A stretch of 64,000 nucleotides of DNA from Arthrobacter alpinus. Its GTDB lineage: Bacteria > Actinomycetota > Actinomycetes > Actinomycetales > Micrococcaceae. The position numbers and the translations under genes are program-made. The stretch lies in assembly GCF_001294625.1 (NCBI RefSeq), contig NZ_CP012677.1:3596001-3660000 (forward strand), read 5' to 3'. Position 1 is the first letter of the stretch. Every line of letters starts with the position of its first letter. The notes beneath the pieces were generated by a model. It ran no database searches and was not told the origin of the DNA. It saw only the letters and a list, made by a program, of their open reading frames with translations. Below, one piece after another: positions 62,299-64,000 of the stretch.

Positions 62299-62363
62299 CG
62301 AGAACGGGGCCAACCTGCGAGAACGGGGGAACTTTCCCCCGTTCTCGCAGGTTGCCCCCGTTC
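62299..62363. repeat. Palindromic intergenic element, clean copy B
   Basis: A perfect 19-base stem, CAACCTGCGAGAACGGGGG (62311-62329) against CCCCCGTTCTCGCAGGTTG (62336-62354), has a 6-base loop AACTTT. Further partial arms lie outside. It is in the space between hutG and the next gene. It matches a diverged copy at 39958-40023. Confidence 0.75.
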
Positions 62364-62471
62364 CCGGTGAATTCAGGCGCAGGGAGAACGGATTGCCAGT
62401 CCGCCAGATGGTGATCTCCGGATACGGCGCGATCACTGCATCCCAGCCAATCCGCCGCAATGAAAACAGAA

Positions 62472-62533
62472 CCGGCCCGCAGAACATGTCCGGCCCCACC
62501 TTTCGGAGGTTTCGGACATGCCCTGCGGGCCGG
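62472..62533 (-). terminator. Terminator of the NCS2 permease gene
   Basis: CCGGCCCGCAG and CTGCGGGCCGG (11 bases) pair outside, and CATGTCCG and CGGACATG inside, with a further pair of arms ACCT and AGGT. Read on the minus strand the hairpin is followed by TTCTGTTTTC. It lies 14 bases past the permease stop. Confidence 0.85.
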
Positions 62534-62547
62534 CGGAAAGCGTCGGA

Positions 62548-64000
62548 CTATTTAACCCCGAACAACTCTTCGATGGGGCCGATGCCGAAGAACACCAGGA
62601 ATGCGGCCGCAACAACCCACATCAGGGGATGGACTTCCTTGGCACGGCCCTGGAACAGGCGGATCAGCACAAAGGCGATGAAGCCGGCGCCCAGGCCGTT
62701 GGCGATCGAGTATGTGAAGGGCATGAGCGTGAACGTCAGGAATGCCGGGATACCGATACCCCAGTCGGACCAGTCGATCTTGCCCACCTGGGAGACCATC
62801 ATGAAACCAACCACGACGAGGGCGGGCGCTACGGCTTCGAAGGGGACAAGCTTGATCAGCGGTGTGACGAACATGGCCAGCAACAACAGCAGGCCCGTGA
62901 CGATCGAGGCCAGGCCCGTGCGGGCGCCCTCGCCGATGCCGGCGCCGGATTCGACGTAAATCTGGTTAGAGGAAGCCGAGGCGCCACCGCCGGCGATCGC
63001 ACCGAAGGCGTCAACGAGCAGGACACGGTCAACGTTGGGGATGGTGCCGTCCTCGCGCAGGGAGCCTGCTTCGGCGGCCAGGCCCACCATGGTGCCCATG
63101 GCGTCAAAGAAGATGCTGAGCAAGATCACAAACGCCAGCAGTACCGCGGCCAGTGCGCCCAACTTGCTGAAGGCGCCAAAGATGTTCACCTGGCCCAGGA
63201 GGGACAAGTCGGGCATGGACCATTCCGAGAGCTGCGGGGAAACCAGCGACCAGCCCAACGGGTTGTGGGTTGTGCCGTCAAAGGAAGGCCCGATCTTCAG
63301 GGTCAATTCCAAAATGTTCGCCAGGATGGTGGAGACCACAATACCGATCAGGATGGCGCCCTTGACCTTGCGCACCACCAAGCCGATGGTCAGCACCAGA
63401 CCCACAACGAACACCAGCGTGGGCCAGCCCATGAGCTTGCCGTCGAAGCCCAGACCAACGGGAACCGTGGTGCCGGCGACGTCGGGGATCCGGCGGACAA
63501 AGCCGGCATTGACCAGACCGATGAGCGCGATGAACATGCCAATGCCCACCACGATGGCGATCTTGAGCCCCTCGGGGACGGCCTTGAACACGGCGGTGCG
63601 GAAGCCCGTGAGTACCAGTATGAACATGGTAATACCGGACAGGACCACCAGGCCCATCACGTCCGGCCAAGTCAGACCCGGGTTGGAGGCGACCGTGACG
63701 GCCACAAAGGCGTTGACGCCCAGGCCGGCGGCGAGGGCGAAGGGGTGCTTGGCCCAGGCTCCCATCAGGATCGTCAGGATTCCGGCCACAAACGCCGTGA
63801 CCGCGGCAACGCGTTCCAAGCCCAAGACGTCGCCGGAGGAGTCCGGGCCACCGAGAATCAACGGGTTCAACACCACGATGTAGCTCATCGCGAAGAAGGT
63901 GGCGAAGCCGCCACGGATTTCACGCGAATAGTTTGAGCCACGCTCGGTGATCATGAAATATTTGTCGACCGCTGACAGCCGGACGTCCGATTTGGTAGCC
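62548..64000 (-). CDS. NCS2-family purine/xanthine permease, 5' end beyond the window
   Basis: The frame runs off the right end of the window. The visible in-frame residues before the first internal Met are TKSDVRLSAVDKYF, then MITERGSNYSREIRGGFATF, so the start lies past base 64000. About 12 helices follow the conserved FATFFAMSYIVVLNPLILGG. HPFALAAGLGVNAFVAVTVA and LLSIFFDAMGTMVGLAAEAG are family marks of the AzgA-like branch for adenine, guanine and hypoxanthine. At least 482 residues are seen. It follows a strong terminator in its own direction, and hutG lies further downstream. Confidence 0.92.
   Translation of the reverse strand, partial: ATKSDVRLSAVDKYFMITERGSNYSREIRGGFATFFAMSYIVVLNPLILGGPDSSGDVLGLERVAAVTAFVAGILTILMGAWAKHPFALAAGLGVNAFVAVTVASNPGLTWPDVMGLVVLSGITMFILVLTGFRTAVFKAVPEGLKIAIVVGIGMFIALIGLVNAGFVRRIPDVAGTTVPVGLGFDGKLMGWPTLVFVVGLVLTIGLVVRKVKGAILIGIVVSTILANILELTLKIGPSFDGTTHNPLGWSLVSPQLSEWSMPDLSLLGQVNIFGAFSKLGALAAVLLAFVILLSIFFDAMGTMVGLAAEAGSLREDGTIPNVDRVLLVDAFGAIAGGGASASSNQIYVESGAGIGEGARTGLASIVTGLLLLLAMFVTPLIKLVPFEAVAPALVVVGFMMVSQVGKIDWSDWGIGIPAFLTFTLMPFTYSIANGLGAGFIAFVLIRLFQGRAKEVHPLMWVVAAAFLVFFGIGPIEELFGVK

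Noticed and set aside
62518..63936. 472-codon plus-strand frame over the NCS2 permease
   Set aside because: Asp/Gly/His/Gln-rich shadow of a membrane protein gene.

Overview
The window comes from a high-GC Gram-positive actinobacterium. The best guess is Micrococcaceae (Arthrobacter and relatives). The grounds are Lsr2 beside an actinobacterial ClpC, the mutY-disA-radA order, short MutY and ArgA variants, frequent GTG starts and probable leaderless starts. The genus is an inference from gene content and style, not from a database search. Most of the window is well-preserved metabolic and housekeeping DNA. No phage, transposase, plasmid or CRISPR features were seen.

Layout. 0-1.7 kb: 3' end of a DUF2520 protein gene, then panC. 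1.7-6.3 kb: a ribonucleoside-use cassette (nucleoside hydrolase, MFS transporter, ribokinase, all overlapping by 4 bases) divergent from a LacI-type regulator, with two tandem palindromic operators between them. 6.4-11.2 kb: lysS, a 51-residue membrane protein, lsr2 and clpC. 11.3-16 kb: a TMEM175-type gene broken by a stop codon, a short argA, the PTS-dependent dihydroxyacetone kinase genes dhaKLM, and mutY. 16-21.5 kb: an exported protein of unknown function, disA, radA, a FUSC-type membrane protein and a decayed leucine-rich-repeat protein gene. 21.7-28.7 kb: phosphate uptake, with a PHO-box-like repeat before pstSCAB, then a MetE-like protein and a low-affinity Pit/DUF47 pair. 29-36 kb: tRNA-Lys, a PH-like-domain gene with an early stop codon, and assorted enzymes and transporters. 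36-39.8 kb: the fructose operon fruR-fruK-fruA. 40-50.6 kb: small enzymes and membrane proteins, including GDPD, GH15, azlCD and a thiamine-binding protein, plus two wrecked genes (O-methyltransferase and GNAT). 50.6-62.2 kb: a permease, an IclR regulator and hutH; a heterodimeric ABC exporter; then amiS-fmdB-fmdA convergent with hutG. 62.5-64 kb: an NCS2 purine/xanthine permease gene cut by the window end.

How the genes work together. HutH starts histidine breakdown. HutG would finish it by releasing glutamate and formamide, and the formamidase beside hutG would turn that formamide into ammonium and formate. AmiS is a likely amide/urea channel. hutU and hutI are not in the window. The phosphate genes form a high-affinity Pst system next to a low-affinity Pit system. 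The 2-6 kb cassette resembles the uridine-use genes of Corynebacterium glutamicum.

Unusual points. Five genes are broken or internally deleted within 64 kb (TMEM175, LRR, PH-like, O-methyltransferase, GNAT). Two intergenic sites (about 39.96 and 62.30 kb) carry diverged copies of one palindromic element of about 65 bp. I found no clear evidence of a wholly new system. The strongest leads are the palindromic element family and the histidine-formamide module.
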